Virus record (IMG/VR): IMGVR_UViG_3300017917_002037
Span: 1-24,485 of that record
Strand: one strand, 5' to 3'
DNA: 24,485 nucleotides
Source: a virus
A program made the translations under genes and the position numbers. How positions within the stretch are numbered: the first letter of the stretch is position 1; each line of letters begins with the position of its first letter. The notes beneath the pieces were generated by a model that did no database searches, was not told the DNA's origin, and saw only the letters and a list, made by a program, of their open reading frames with translations. Positions 7,155 to 12,786 of this stretch are shown in pieces.

Positions 7155-8113
7155 GCCTTGGCCTCCTTGATGGTGAGCGTGGACTGCCGGATGGTGTAGG
7201 CCTCCTTGGCTGGCACCATTTTGGCGGGCTGGGCCTGGTAGGAGCGCGTGGGCCAGGAGATGCTGTACGTCCCGGCCAGCGCCCTGGTGGCATCGCCCAT
7301 CAGCTCCTTGAGATGCTTCTCTGCCTCACTGATCGCGCTCTCGGACTGCTTGATGGCGGCACGGGCCTGGACAATTTTGGCGGCCAGTGCTGCGGCATCG
7401 TCAGTCAGCCGGATGGTTTCCTCATTGGCCGGGTAGAGGCCGCGATGCGCGGGCCACTGCTCGCCTTCTGCGGGCGGGTAGTACTCCACCACCCCGGTGT
7501 CCTTCCAGGAATCCAGGCGGCGCTGGAAGTCCTTGGCCACCGCGGCGATACGATCCACCGTGCCCTGGTGCGGGGCGAACAGGAAGACGCGCAGCTGCGT
7601 GCCCCGGTAGAGGGTGCAGACCGCGCCCCACTTGGCCTGGATGATGTCCATCTGGGCCTGCAGTTGGATGGGGCCGCGCCACAGGGGCGGGATGTCCTCG
7701 ACATCCATGCCGGTGAGCTTGGCCTCCAGCACCCCGACCCCGTCCAGCGTGATGCTGTCCTGGCCGATGACGTAGATCCCCTGGCTTGGGTCGGTGGTGA
7801 TGACCTGGCCGCGGCCATCGCCGGTGCCGTCCAGGCTGCAGCAAAGGGGCAGGCTTTCGTGATACTTGGCCACCGGGTGGTCGATGACCAGATCCACCAG
7901 CTCGAGGCGGCGGGCTGCATCCTCGAGGATCAGTGGCTCCATGAGGTTGCCCCAGGCCATGGCTTCGTTGCCGATGTCTTCGCGCTCCTCGCCCTTCATG
8001 GCGCGGATGCTGTACTCCAGCTCATCGTTGGGCGTCTGGTAGCGGCTGATGCCCATCACGCCGGGCAGGCGCGAGGCCGACAGCATCGTGTCGGGTGTGA
8101 CTTTATTGACCAT
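7151..8113 (-). CDS. YqaJ/lambda-exo-type viral recombinase exonuclease
   Basis: This 320-residue nuclease should resect double-strand ends to give the 3' strands used by RecT. Landmarks are the N-terminal SASRLPGVMGISRYQTPNDE and GNLMEPLILEDAARR (E60). The nuclease residues follow: CCSLDG (D95), GVLEAKLTG with the E-x-K pair E130/K132, and PIQLQAQMDI. This is the PD-(D/E)XK layout of YqaJ proteins. The start is ATG 8113, with AAGGAGAACC in front. The 27 extra residues available upstream overlap the preceding gene and look non-coding. A helical C-terminus (about 255-290) precedes the stop. Confidence 0.93.
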   Translation of the reverse strand: MVNKVTPDTMLSASRLPGVMGISRYQTPNDELEYSIRAMKGEEREDIGNEAMAWGNLMEPLILEDAARRLELVDLVIDHPVAKYHESLPLCCSLDGTGDGRGQVITTDPSQGIYVIGQDSITLDGVGVLEAKLTGMDVEDIPPLWRGPIQLQAQMDIIQAKWGAVCTLYRGTQLRVFLFAPHQGTVDRIAAVAKDFQRRLDSWKDTGVVEYYPPAEGEQWPAHRGLYPANEETIRLTDDAAALAAKIVQARAAIKQSESAISEAEKHLKELMGDATRALAGTYSISWPTRSYQAQPAKMVPAKEAYTIRQSTLTIKEAKA

Positions 8114-8408
8114 GGTTCTCCTTGAGTTGATAGACCCGCACGACACGGGCATGGGCTTGGGGATGCGTGGCCTCGGTGAACCCGCAGGCTTCAAATTGCT
8201 TGGTCTTGAACACCGCGCCCAGGACGGACGGGTGCATCTCCGCGGGCAGCTCGACGCTGGAGCGGATGTCGTTGATGCTGACGGTGCCCTGTCTGCGGGC
8301 GACTTCGACAGCTAGTGCCCGGCAGCGTGCGAGGAACGCTGCGTCTCTGCGCTGGAACAGATCCAGCTGGGCGTCACGGATCGCCCGTCCGATCTCGGCC
8401 TGCTGCAT
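8103..8408 (-). CDS. Possible winged-helix small protein, unknown function
   Basis: This 101-residue protein has a helical basic N-terminal half (IGRAIRDAQLDLFQRRDAAF) and a second half that could be a small winged helix (GTVSINDIRSSVELPAEMHP, then CGFTEATHPQAHARVVRVYQL). It overlaps the exonuclease start by 11 bases. The ribosome-binding site is weak. A DNA-binding accessory of the recombination genes is plausible but not shown. Confidence 0.75.
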   Translation of the reverse strand: MQQAEIGRAIRDAQLDLFQRRDAAFLARCRALAVEVARRQGTVSINDIRSSVELPAEMHPSVLGAVFKTKQFEACGFTEATHPQAHARVVRVYQLKENHGQ

Positions 8409-8415
8409 GGCCGGA

Positions 8416-8733
8416 TCAGAGGGTCAGGAAGACGACGGTCAGGCCGATGGCGGCGACTACATACAGCGCCAGGTCGGCGGCTGTGTCAGCGCGCCGCTCG
8501 GTATGCGTGCGCTTGTCCAGCAGGGCGCTCTGCAGGCGCTCTGCGTGGACGCTGTAGTCTTGATTGACGGGGGGCTGGTAGGCCAGACCGATCTTCACCT
8601 TGCCGGTGTTGTAGGGCGGGGTTTTCTGGCGCGCAGCCTGACCCAAGATGTAGTGGTCGGGCTGGGAAAAACCGCAATACACATATGCGCGTTCCGGTTT
8701 CTTCGTATCCAATGAATTCAATTGCTTGTTCAT
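8416..8733 (-). CDS. AYVYxGF-motif protein A with C-terminal TM
   Basis: This 105-residue protein has an AYVYCGF-x3-DHYI motif (residues 16-29) and a C-terminal membrane segment (about 86-105, DLALYVVAAIGLTVVFLTL). Between these lies a basic helical part (HAERLQSALLDKRTHTERR). The start follows AGGAGAAATC and overlaps the previous stop (ATGA). The motif recurs in the gene at 9331-9534 with an identical 18-base coding block, so the two are paralogous at their N-termini. Family unknown; the anchored, motif-bearing layout suggests interaction with a host membrane process, which is only an inference. Confidence 0.75.
   Translation of the reverse strand: MNKQLNSLDTKKPERAYVYCGFSQPDHYILGQAARQKTPPYNTGKVKIGLAYQPPVNQDYSVHAERLQSALLDKRTHTERRADTAADLALYVVAAIGLTVVFLTL
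8641..8656. repeat. NrdR-box-like dyad, degenerate copy
   Basis: The 16-mer ACCCAAGATGTAGTGG keeps the right half and centre of the CCACTAGATGTAGTGG element found downstream. It encodes the DHYI part of protein A on the minus strand, so part of the similarity comes from the shared peptide. Confidence 0.4.
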
Positions 8734-9155
8734 GATTTCTCCTGTTGCACATTCATTACGGCTGCGTCACAGCGCACACTAGATGTAGTGGTTGGTGCTG
8801 CTTCGCTTTCGCAGCATCGGCGCACGGCAACAACGCCGCCCGTGTGCACATGCTTTCCAGCCAGTTCCTCTGAAGTCGGCAAGCCAGCGTCCACGGCGAT
8901 GTCTTCACATCTCGCGCAGACAATCCGCTCGTCTGGAGGTGCGCTGAGGAAAGTGAACTTCGAGGTGCCGGTCATCCCGTTTCCACACCAGCAATGCACA
9001 GCAAGGTGTGCTTTCCAGCGGTCACCAATCTTTATCGTGGTGACATGCCGAACCCTGTGGATAAGCACGGCTCTGCTGTTCTCCACAAAAGGCTCGCAGG
9101 CAGTCCAATGCACGCCTGGTAAAGGCCGCCTGTACTTCTGCAATGGAACCTTCAT
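8730..9155 (-). CDS. Zinc-ribbon-like protein, unknown function
   Basis: This 141-residue protein has paired cysteines in HCWCGNG (C55, C57) and VCARC (C80, C83), which could bind zinc. The stretch DAGLPTSEELAGKHVHTGGV follows, a pattern met in small proteins of several actinobacterial and proteobacterial phages. The start is ATG 9155, overlapping the upstream stop. The last 30 residues, rich in Ser and Thr, are encoded by DNA containing the palindrome 8776-8791. Nucleic-acid or protein binding is likely, but the target is unknown. Confidence 0.75.
   Translation of the reverse strand: MKVPLQKYRRPLPGVHWTACEPFVENSRAVLIHRVRHVTTIKIGDRWKAHLAVHCWCGNGMTGTSKFTFLSAPPDERIVCARCEDIAVDAGLPTSEELAGKHVHTGGVVAVRRCCESEAAPTTTSSVRCDAAVMNVQQEKS
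8762..8794. repeat. CTGCGTCACAG plus NrdR-like dyad, copy 1
   Basis: CTGCGTCACAG (8762-8772) is followed by ACACTAGATGTAGTGG (8776-8791). The 18-mer CACTAGATGTAGTGGTTG at 8777-8794 is repeated in exact inverted form at 9607-9624. The element lies in the 3' end of the zinc-ribbon gene, in a frame unrelated to the AYVYxGF genes. Confidence 0.6.
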
Positions 9156-9334
9156 GCCGCACCGTCCTTTCGGTGCGCTTCGTCCCACTTCTTGACGCAC
9201 TCAATGCACGCCCATTCGCCCGCCTCTTCTGGCGTCGGGTAGTTCGCCTCGGTGAATGGCTGATCGCAGAAGTCACAGCGATCAGGGATGCCGCCGCGCA
9301 TGGCGACGATCAACTCAAGGATGGGGTTATTCAT
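9152..9334 (-). CDS. 60-residue zinc-finger-like protein
   Basis: Two CxxC pairs, C20/C23 (RCDFCDQPF) and C43/C46 (WACIECV), are spaced by about 20 residues, as in small treble-clef or zinc-ribbon proteins. Both ends overlap neighbours by four bases (ATGA). It lies in a run of three small, coupled genes of the leftward operon. The role is unknown; regulators and host-takeover proteins of this size are common in early phage operons. Confidence 0.75.
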   Translation of the reverse strand: MNNPILELIVAMRGGIPDRCDFCDQPFTEANYPTPEEAGEWACIECVKKWDEAHRKDGAA

Positions 9335-9534
9335 GCCGCACCTCCGTTGCAGAGGTGCTGTGTCACAGGAGCGTTGCGCTCCTGTCTGTTGCTATGCCAC
9401 TGAGGGTAGTGGCTGTGGGCTTTTATGCCCCCGTCATAACACTGTATGTAGTTGTTTGTGCTCCAAAAACCCGAATACACATATGCGCGTTTTGCTTCTT
9501 GGCCCGCGCTGGCCATCTGGTTGTTTTGCTTCAT
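9331..9534 (-). CDS. AYVYxGF-motif protein B
   Basis: This 67-residue protein starts at ATG 9534, which has AGGAGCAAAAGC in front; the longer frame from 9609 lacks such a site. It has AYVYSGF-x3-NNYI (residues 17-30), matching protein A at 8416-8733 at the same spacing, then a polar His/Gln/Asn-rich tail without a membrane segment. Two NrdR-box-like dyads and a perfect 9-bp hairpin lie inside its coding sequence. No known family. Confidence 0.65.
   Translation of the reverse strand: MKQNNQMASAGQEAKRAYVYSGFWSTNNYIQCYDGGIKAHSHYPQWHSNRQERNAPVTQHLCNGGAA
9358..9412. repeat. CTGTGTCACAG, 9-bp hairpin and dyad, copy 2
   Basis: CTGTGTCACAG (9358-9368, a perfect 11-base palindrome) overlaps a perfect 9-bp hairpin ACAGGAGCG-TTG-CGCTCCTGT (9365-9385). 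A dyad CCACT-GAGGGT-AGTGG (9397-9412) follows. All of it lies inside the coding sequence of protein B. Confidence 0.55.
9439..9454. repeat. Degenerate NrdR-like dyad, copy 3
   Basis: ACACTGTATGTAGTTG shares 12 of 16 positions with the published NrdR-box consensus form acaCwAtATaTwGtgt. It encodes the NNYI part of protein B, so coding constraint may explain part of it. Confidence 0.35.
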
Positions 9535-9594
9535 GCTTTTGCTCCTGGTTGTTGCAAGTTGCTGATCTGATTGGTGGAGGAAAAATCCAAAGGT

Positions 9595-9626
9595 CTGCGT
9601 CACAGGCAACCACTACATCTAGTGGT
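9595..9626. repeat. CTGCGTCACAG plus perfect-arm dyad, copy 4
   Basis: CTGCGTCACAG (9595-9605) is followed by the dyad ACCACTA-CATC-TAGTGGT (9609-9626). This is the only copy outside a favoured coding sequence. It lies 75 bases upstream of the start of protein B, where an operator or promoter would be expected. Confidence 0.65.
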
Positions 9627-9964
9627 CACCTGGTGCGCCTGTTCTCCTGTTCTTCCCTGTCCTTGGCTGCCAGCTTGATGCTGGTCTTCTGCTGGTTGGT
9701 GTGGGCCAGCTTGCTGCGGGCCTGCTCCATGGCGGCTCGAGCTGCCAGGATGCGCCAGATCTCGCTGCGGTCATCCACGAAGGCCAGATCGGTGAGCTGC
9801 TTGGCCAGGTCGCTAAACACGGTGGCTGCCCACTTGATGTCGGACAGCACCAGGATCGGGACATCCATGCGACAGTTGACGCCGCGGCCAACGCGGTTGA
9901 GGTACTTGGCCAGCTCCTTGCGCTCGAGGTTGGACTGGCCATCGAAGGGTTTGAATTGTTCCAT
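9626..9964 (-). CDS. Hypothetical 112-residue early protein
   Basis: ATG 9964 is preceded by GGAGACTGACG, a good ribosome-binding site. The product is mostly helical (SNLERKELAKYLNRVGRGVN, FSDLAKQLTDLAFVDDRSEI) and ends in a very basic and acidic mixed tail. It looks like real protein, whereas the recombinase frame that overlaps it at 9813-9964 reads like an out-of-phase shadow. Function unknown. Confidence 0.65.
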   Translation of the reverse strand: MEQFKPFDGQSNLERKELAKYLNRVGRGVNCRMDVPILVLSDIKWAATVFSDLAKQLTDLAFVDDRSEIWRILAARAAMEQARSKLAHTNQQKTSIKLAAKDREEQENRRTR

Positions 9965-10880
9965 CGTCAGTCTCCGTTAAGGCAATTCTGACCCGGCGCT
10001 GCGTTGTTTTTTCCGCGCTCAAACGCCTGAGCGTGATCTCCATCACGGCTTGCAAAGTGCATCTGTGACTCTGCGGCGCTGGTGATGAGCGACTCTCTGC
10101 GCTGTGCCTGGGCGCGTGCCTTGCGTGCGTCCAAGACACTGCCGACCCAGCAGACGGCGATGATGGAAGCGACCAGTCCAAGGCCGAGGGCTGCCAGCAT
10201 CCTTTGATTCGCTTGAGCAGGTTGCTGACCTGGCTCGCATTCCAGTGCTGATTGCCCCTGGGGGTTTCAACACCGCGGGCGGTCAGAGCTGCGGCGATGT
10301 CGCGCAGGGTGGATGCACCCGACTTGCGGACGATGTCGCGCACCAGGGGGCCGACCTTCTCGGCGTAGGCGTCGGCCTGGGCCTGGATCACCTTGATGCC
10401 TGCGGCGCTGCCGATCTCCGGCGTGGGGCTGCCCAGCTTCTTGCCCTGGCGCTTGAGCGCGGCCAAGGCCTGGGTGGTGCGCTCGCTGATGCGCTTGGCT
10501 TCGTACTCCGCGAACACCGCCATCATCTGCAGGAAGGTGCGGTCGGCCTCGGGCATATCGGCGCACACGAAGGGCACCTTGCCGTTGAGCAGCGTGCTGA
10601 TGAACTGGACATCGCGGGCCAGGCGGTCGAGCTTGGCCACCACCAGGGTGGCCTTCTGCTTGCGGGCGAGATCCAGGGCGGCCTGCAGCATGGGCCTGTG
10701 GCGCAGCCGCTTGCCGGTGCCCGACTCCACCTCGGTGAACTCGCCGATGAGCTGCCAGCGGCCACCGTTGAGGAACGTGGTGACGAGCTGGCGCTGGGCG
10801 TCCAGGCCAAGGCCGGACTGCCCCTGGCGGTCGGTGCTGACGCGGTAGTAGGCGACGAAGCGCCCGGTGTGTGCGGTCAT
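9813..10880 (-). CDS. Serine recombinase (resolvase/invertase family), long frame
   Basis: ATG 10880 opens a 355-residue frame whose first 225 residues are a complete resolvase-type recombinase. The N-terminal AYYRVSTDRQ contains catalytic S15 and R13, and then LDAQR, KLDRLARD (residues 83-90) and AEYEAKRISERT follow. A C-terminal helix-turn-helix-like part ends WNASQVSNLLKRI. Such enzymes invert, resolve or integrate DNA through a serine-DNA link. The last 130 residues (encoded at 9813-10205) are Pro/Ser/Arg/His-rich, out of phase with two better genes, and resemble no domain, so the functional protein probably corresponds to 10206-10880. No att site was identified. Confidence 0.85.
   Translation of the reverse strand: MTAHTGRFVAYYRVSTDRQGQSGLGLDAQRQLVTTFLNGGRWQLIGEFTEVESGTGKRLRHRPMLQAALDLARKQKATLVVAKLDRLARDVQFISTLLNGKVPFVCADMPEADRTFLQMMAVFAEYEAKRISERTTQALAALKRQGKKLGSPTPEIGSAAGIKVIQAQADAYAEKVGPLVRDIVRKSGASTLRDIAAALTARGVETPRGNQHWNASQVSNLLKRIKGCWQPSALDWSLPSSPSAGSAVSWTHARHAPRHSAESRSSPAPQSHRCTLQAVMEITLRRLSAEKTTQRRVRIALTETDDGTIQTLRWPVQPRAQGAGQVPQPRWPRRQLSHGCPDPGAVRHQVGSHRV
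9967..10200 (-). CDS. 77-residue protein with N-terminal TM
   Basis: From ATG 10200 the frame gives an N-terminal hydrophobic segment (MLAALGLGLVASIIAVCWVG) and then a basic helix (DARKARAQAQRRESL). It ends two bases before the next gene's ATG, and its last codons supply that gene's GGAGAC site. It is wholly inside the extended frame of the serine recombinase. Because this frame has a normal protein layout and the recombinase extension does not, I favour this gene, but the two readings compete. Its own ribosome-binding site is poor (AGG directly at the start). Confidence 0.5.
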   Translation of the reverse strand: MLAALGLGLVASIIAVCWVGSVLDARKARAQAQRRESLITSAAESQMHFASRDGDHAQAFERGKNNAAPGQNCLNGD

Positions 10881-10888
10881 GGCGGGCC

Positions 10889-11071
10889 TCAGCGGGTCAC
10901 GCAGGCCACGAGGCGGCCCAGGCGGGTGGTGATGGTGCTGCTGCCCCAGGCATAGCAGGCAGCCCACTCCAGGGCTTCGGCGCTTGTCCAGGCGCGGTGG
11001 GTGGCCGTCCAGCCGTCAGCGTCCACGAAGGACACGGTATAGGGCTTGAGGATGTTGATGATGCTTCGCAT
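10889..11071 (-). CDS. 60-residue first gene of the leftward operon
   Basis: ATG 11071 is preceded by AGGAGTTCAGATC and follows the control region. The product (KPYTVSFVDADGWTATHRAW, then EALEWAACYAWGSSTITTRL) has a beta-hairpin and helix flavour. It ends eight bases before the recombinase start. First-expressed small phage proteins are often host-directed, but no specific role is visible. Longer in-phase reading upstream crosses the dyad-rich control region and is rejected. Confidence 0.7.
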   Translation of the reverse strand: MRSIINILKPYTVSFVDADGWTATHRAWTSAEALEWAACYAWGSSTITTRLGRLVACVTR

Positions 11072-11100
11072 GATCTGAACTCCTGTATCTCGGTGGTTCC

Positions 11101-11119
11101 CGATGTCACCGCGACATCG
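11101..11119. promoter_or_regulatory. Perfect dyad CGATGTC-ACCGC-GACATCG
   Basis: A 7-bp perfect inverted repeat with a 5-base centre lies in what would be the leader of the leftward transcript, between the candidate -10 at 11129-11134 and the first gene. It could be an operator or an RNA hairpin. Confidence 0.5.
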
Positions 11120-11128
11120 TTGGGCTGA

Positions 11129-11160
11129 ATCATACACGAACCTGTCCAAGCCTGTACAAG
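11129..11160 (-). promoter_or_regulatory. Candidate leftward promoter with tandem 10-base half-sites
   Basis: Reading leftward, TATGAT (11134-11129) is a good -10. TTGTAC (11159-11154) could be the -35, although the 19-base gap is long. The same stretch is a tandem 10-base direct repeat (CCTGTCCAAG, CCTGTACAAG on the + strand), one helical turn apart, as for a regulator bound side by side. Confidence 0.45.
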
Positions 11161-11182
11161 CCCCAATCCGCACAATTTTGTA

Positions 11183-11200
11183 GGGATTAACCCTAATCCC
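11183..11200. promoter_or_regulatory. Palindrome GGGATTA-ACCC-TAATCCC
   Basis: A perfect 7-bp dyad with a 4-base centre lies midway between the divergent leftward and rightward genes. It is a likely operator. The adjacent ribbon-helix-helix gene is an obvious candidate for its binder, but this is inferred. Confidence 0.5.
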
Positions 11201-11235
11201 TGTGCAGGGGGCTGTGGCCGTACAGGATCCATCTG

Positions 11236-11241
11236 TATGAT
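11236..11241 (+). promoter_or_regulatory. Candidate rightward -10 element TATGAT
   Basis: TATGAT, within TGTATGAT, lies 30 bases before the rightward ATG 11271 and mirrors the TGTATGAT facing left at 11136-11129. GTACAGG lies upstream on each arm. No convincing -35 is seen (TGTGGC at 17-base spacing), so activation by a bound factor is possible. Confidence 0.4.
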
Positions 11242-11270
11242 CGCGCCGTCGCCGTGAATACAGGAACCCC

Positions 11271-11462
11271 ATGAGCCAATCCCCCAACAAGCCGCTGGTG
11301 GTGCGTCTGCGCCCTGATACCCGCGCCCTCCTCGACCGAGCTGCAGACGACCAGCGCAGGAGCCTGGCCAGCATCGTGGATGAGGCTGTGCGGGAGCATC
11401 TGCGCGACCGCTACAGCGATGTGAATGACCGGCTGGCCCGGCTGATCCAGCACGCCCGATGA
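11271..11462 (+). CDS. Ribbon-helix-helix (Arc/CopG-like) regulator
   Basis: This 63-residue protein has a short strand (KPLVVRLRPD) followed by two helices (TRALLDRAADDQRRSLASIV, DEAVREHLRDRY). This is the ribbon-helix-helix pattern of dimeric repressors that bind tandem half-sites in the major groove. It is the first rightward gene, 30 bases after a TATGAT element, and faces the dyads of the control region. It probably governs the divergent promoters. Its stop overlaps the next start (ATGA). Confidence 0.85.
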   Translation: MSQSPNKPLVVRLRPDTRALLDRAADDQRRSLASIVDEAVREHLRDRYSDVNDRLARLIQHAR

Positions 11463-11629
11463 CGCAGCAGGAAGCCATCCGGGTGCTGGACATGGCCCGC
11501 GAGGGGCAGTCGCTGCCCGTCGAGGTGATCCAGCTGGCGCTGTCCATCACCGACCAGCAGCCGCCGCCTGAGAAGGCCGAGCGGTATGAGCAGTTCCTGG
11601 CCGCTCTCAGGAAGGCGGGCTTGCTGTGA
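11459..11629 (+). CDS. 56-residue hypothetical protein upstream of RusA
   Basis: ATG 11459 overlaps the regulator stop, and TGA 11627-11629 overlaps the RusA start. The product is helical (EAIRVLDMAREGQSLPVEVI, AERYEQFLAALRKAGLL). The codon use and perfect packing support it as real. No function recognised. Confidence 0.7.
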   Translation: MTQQEAIRVLDMAREGQSLPVEVIQLALSITDQQPPPEKAERYEQFLAALRKAGLL

Positions 11630-12033
11630 TGGAGCTGCAGTTCACCGTGCCCGGCAAGCCCCGCGGCAAGGGCCGTCCCCGCTTCGGCAATGGCCGCACC
11701 TACACCGACAAGCAAACGCTGGAGTACGAGCGCCTGATCGCCACTAGGGCAGCCGAGGCCATGCCCTGCCCTCCCACCGAGCATCCCGTGCTGGTGCGGA
11801 TATACGCCCACCACGCCATCCCTGTGAGCTGGACAAAGGCCAAGCGTGCCCGCGCCCAGGACGGCCTCGAGGTGCCCGGCAAGCCCGACCTGGACAACGT
11901 GGCCAAGGCGGTGCTGGACGCGCTCAACGGCGTGGCCTACGTGGACGACACCCAGGTGGTGCGCCTGGTGGTGCAGAAACAGTACAGCCTGGAGCCGCGG
12001 CTCGAGGTGAGCATCAAGGAGCTGATCGAATGA
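11629..12033 (+). CDS. rusA: RusA-family Holliday junction resolvase
   Basis: This 134-residue endonuclease cuts four-way junctions formed during recombination-dependent replication. The family landmarks are clear: FTVPGKPRGKGRPRF at the N-terminus, GKPDLDNVAKAVLDAL carrying D87 and D89, and GVAYVDDTQV carrying D106/D107. These correspond to the three catalytic aspartates of E. coli RusA. GTG 11626 directly precedes ATG 11629; I take the ATG, which gives a TGATG overlap. It complements the exonuclease and RecT of the leftward operon. Confidence 0.93.
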   Translation: MELQFTVPGKPRGKGRPRFGNGRTYTDKQTLEYERLIATRAAEAMPCPPTEHPVLVRIYAHHAIPVSWTKAKRARAQDGLEVPGKPDLDNVAKAVLDALNGVAYVDDTQVVRLVVQKQYSLEPRLEVSIKELIE

Positions 12034-12242
12034 AACCCATTCCCTCTGAGTGGCTGCAGCCTGGGGCCATCGTGCCTGTGGATGCCGAGACCGTGCGCGA
12101 GCTTCTGGAGTGCGTGCGCGTGGCCTACCGCTGCGGCCAGGAGGCCGAGCGCGAGGCGTGTGCGAGGGTGTGTGAGGAGCGAAGCATGGTGAAGGGCGGC
12201 GAAGTGTTTGCCGCAAGAATCCGCGCAAGGGGCCAGGCATGA
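12030..12242 (+). CDS. 70-residue protein with EREACARVCEE motif
   Basis: The start overlaps the RusA stop (ATGA). The N-terminal part (IPSEWLQPGAIVPVDAETVR) is followed by a helix containing GQEAEREACARVCEE. Many small phage proteins of Burkholderiales share this helix, but its role is unknown. The two cysteines are not arranged as a metal site. Confidence 0.7.
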   Translation: MKPIPSEWLQPGAIVPVDAETVRELLECVRVAYRCGQEAEREACARVCEERSMVKGGEVFAARIRARGQA

Positions 12243-12325
12243 CAGGCTGGCTGATGTTCTTCGGCTTCGTGGCCGCGCTGGCCATCTGCTTCCTGATCGC
12301 CTTCCGCGAGGGAGATGACGAGTGA
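12239..12325 (+). CDS. 28-residue single-TM peptide
   Basis: ATG 12239 overlaps the previous stop, and TGA 12323-12325 overlaps the next GTG start. The product is a single membrane helix (WLMFFGFVAALAICFLIAF) with an acidic tail. Exact fit into the coupled operon is the main evidence. Confidence 0.55.
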   Translation: MTGWLMFFGFVAALAICFLIAFREGDDE

Positions 12326-12786
12326 GGAAGCGCAGCAGCTACCGTCCAAAAGGCATACGCCTGGACAACATGGGCTACGTGCTGTCGGGCTTCCAGCCGG
12401 TGGCGCGCACGGGTGACGCTGCCGTGACCCTGAAGATCAAGAACCACCAGGCGCTGGCCAGCATGGTCGCAGGCACCGGCAACCGGGATGACATCGACAT
12501 CCTGATTGCGGCCATGAACGTGGCCGAGGCGCTGGCCATCACCGCCAGCCTGGGGGCTGAGTACCGGGCCGAGATCACCGCCGCCCAGGACGCCATCTAC
12601 AGCATGGGCCAGCGTGGCGTGGCCAAGAACCGCTTCCTGTTCACCGGGCCGGAGCTGACGGCCATGAACCTGGGCATGGAGATCCACGACGCGCAACTGG
12701 ACGCCTGCACGGTGGGCCAGCTCGAGCGTGCCCTGGACTTCGTGGCCAGGGAGATCCGCGCCAGGCGTGCGAGGGCCATCGCATGA
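12322..12786 (+). CDS. Conserved phage protein, unknown function
   Basis: This 154-residue protein starts at GTG 12322, overlapping the previous stop. It opens with a basic RKRSSYRPKGIRLDNMGYVL, then a helical body (LKIKNHQALASMVAGTGNRD, IDILIAAMNVAEALAITASL). It ends with a basic tail (FVAREIRARRARAIA). This pattern is widespread in Burkholderiales phages and prophages near replication and regulatory genes. The function is not known to me; a nucleic-acid contact is suggested by the basic ends. Confidence 0.8.
   Translation: MRKRSSYRPKGIRLDNMGYVLSGFQPVARTGDAAVTLKIKNHQALASMVAGTGNRDDIDILIAAMNVAEALAITASLGAEYRAEITAAQDAIYSMGQRGVAKNRFLFTGPELTAMNLGMEIHDAQLDACTVGQLERALDFVAREIRARRARAIA

Noticed and set aside
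5995-7170. Long open frame on the + strand (391 codons) and a similar one at 6851-8125
   Set aside because: They lie antisense to clear recT and exonuclease genes, have His/Gly/Leu-rich shadow composition and no ribosome-binding sites.
9056-9064. Second perfect DnaA box TGTGGATAA
   Set aside because: It stands alone inside the zinc-ribbon gene, with no iterons or AT-rich block next to it; chance or coding constraint is sufficient.
11212-11225. LexA-like box CTGT-N6-ACAG in the control region
   Set aside because: LexA operators of this type have eight bases between the half-sites; here there are six.
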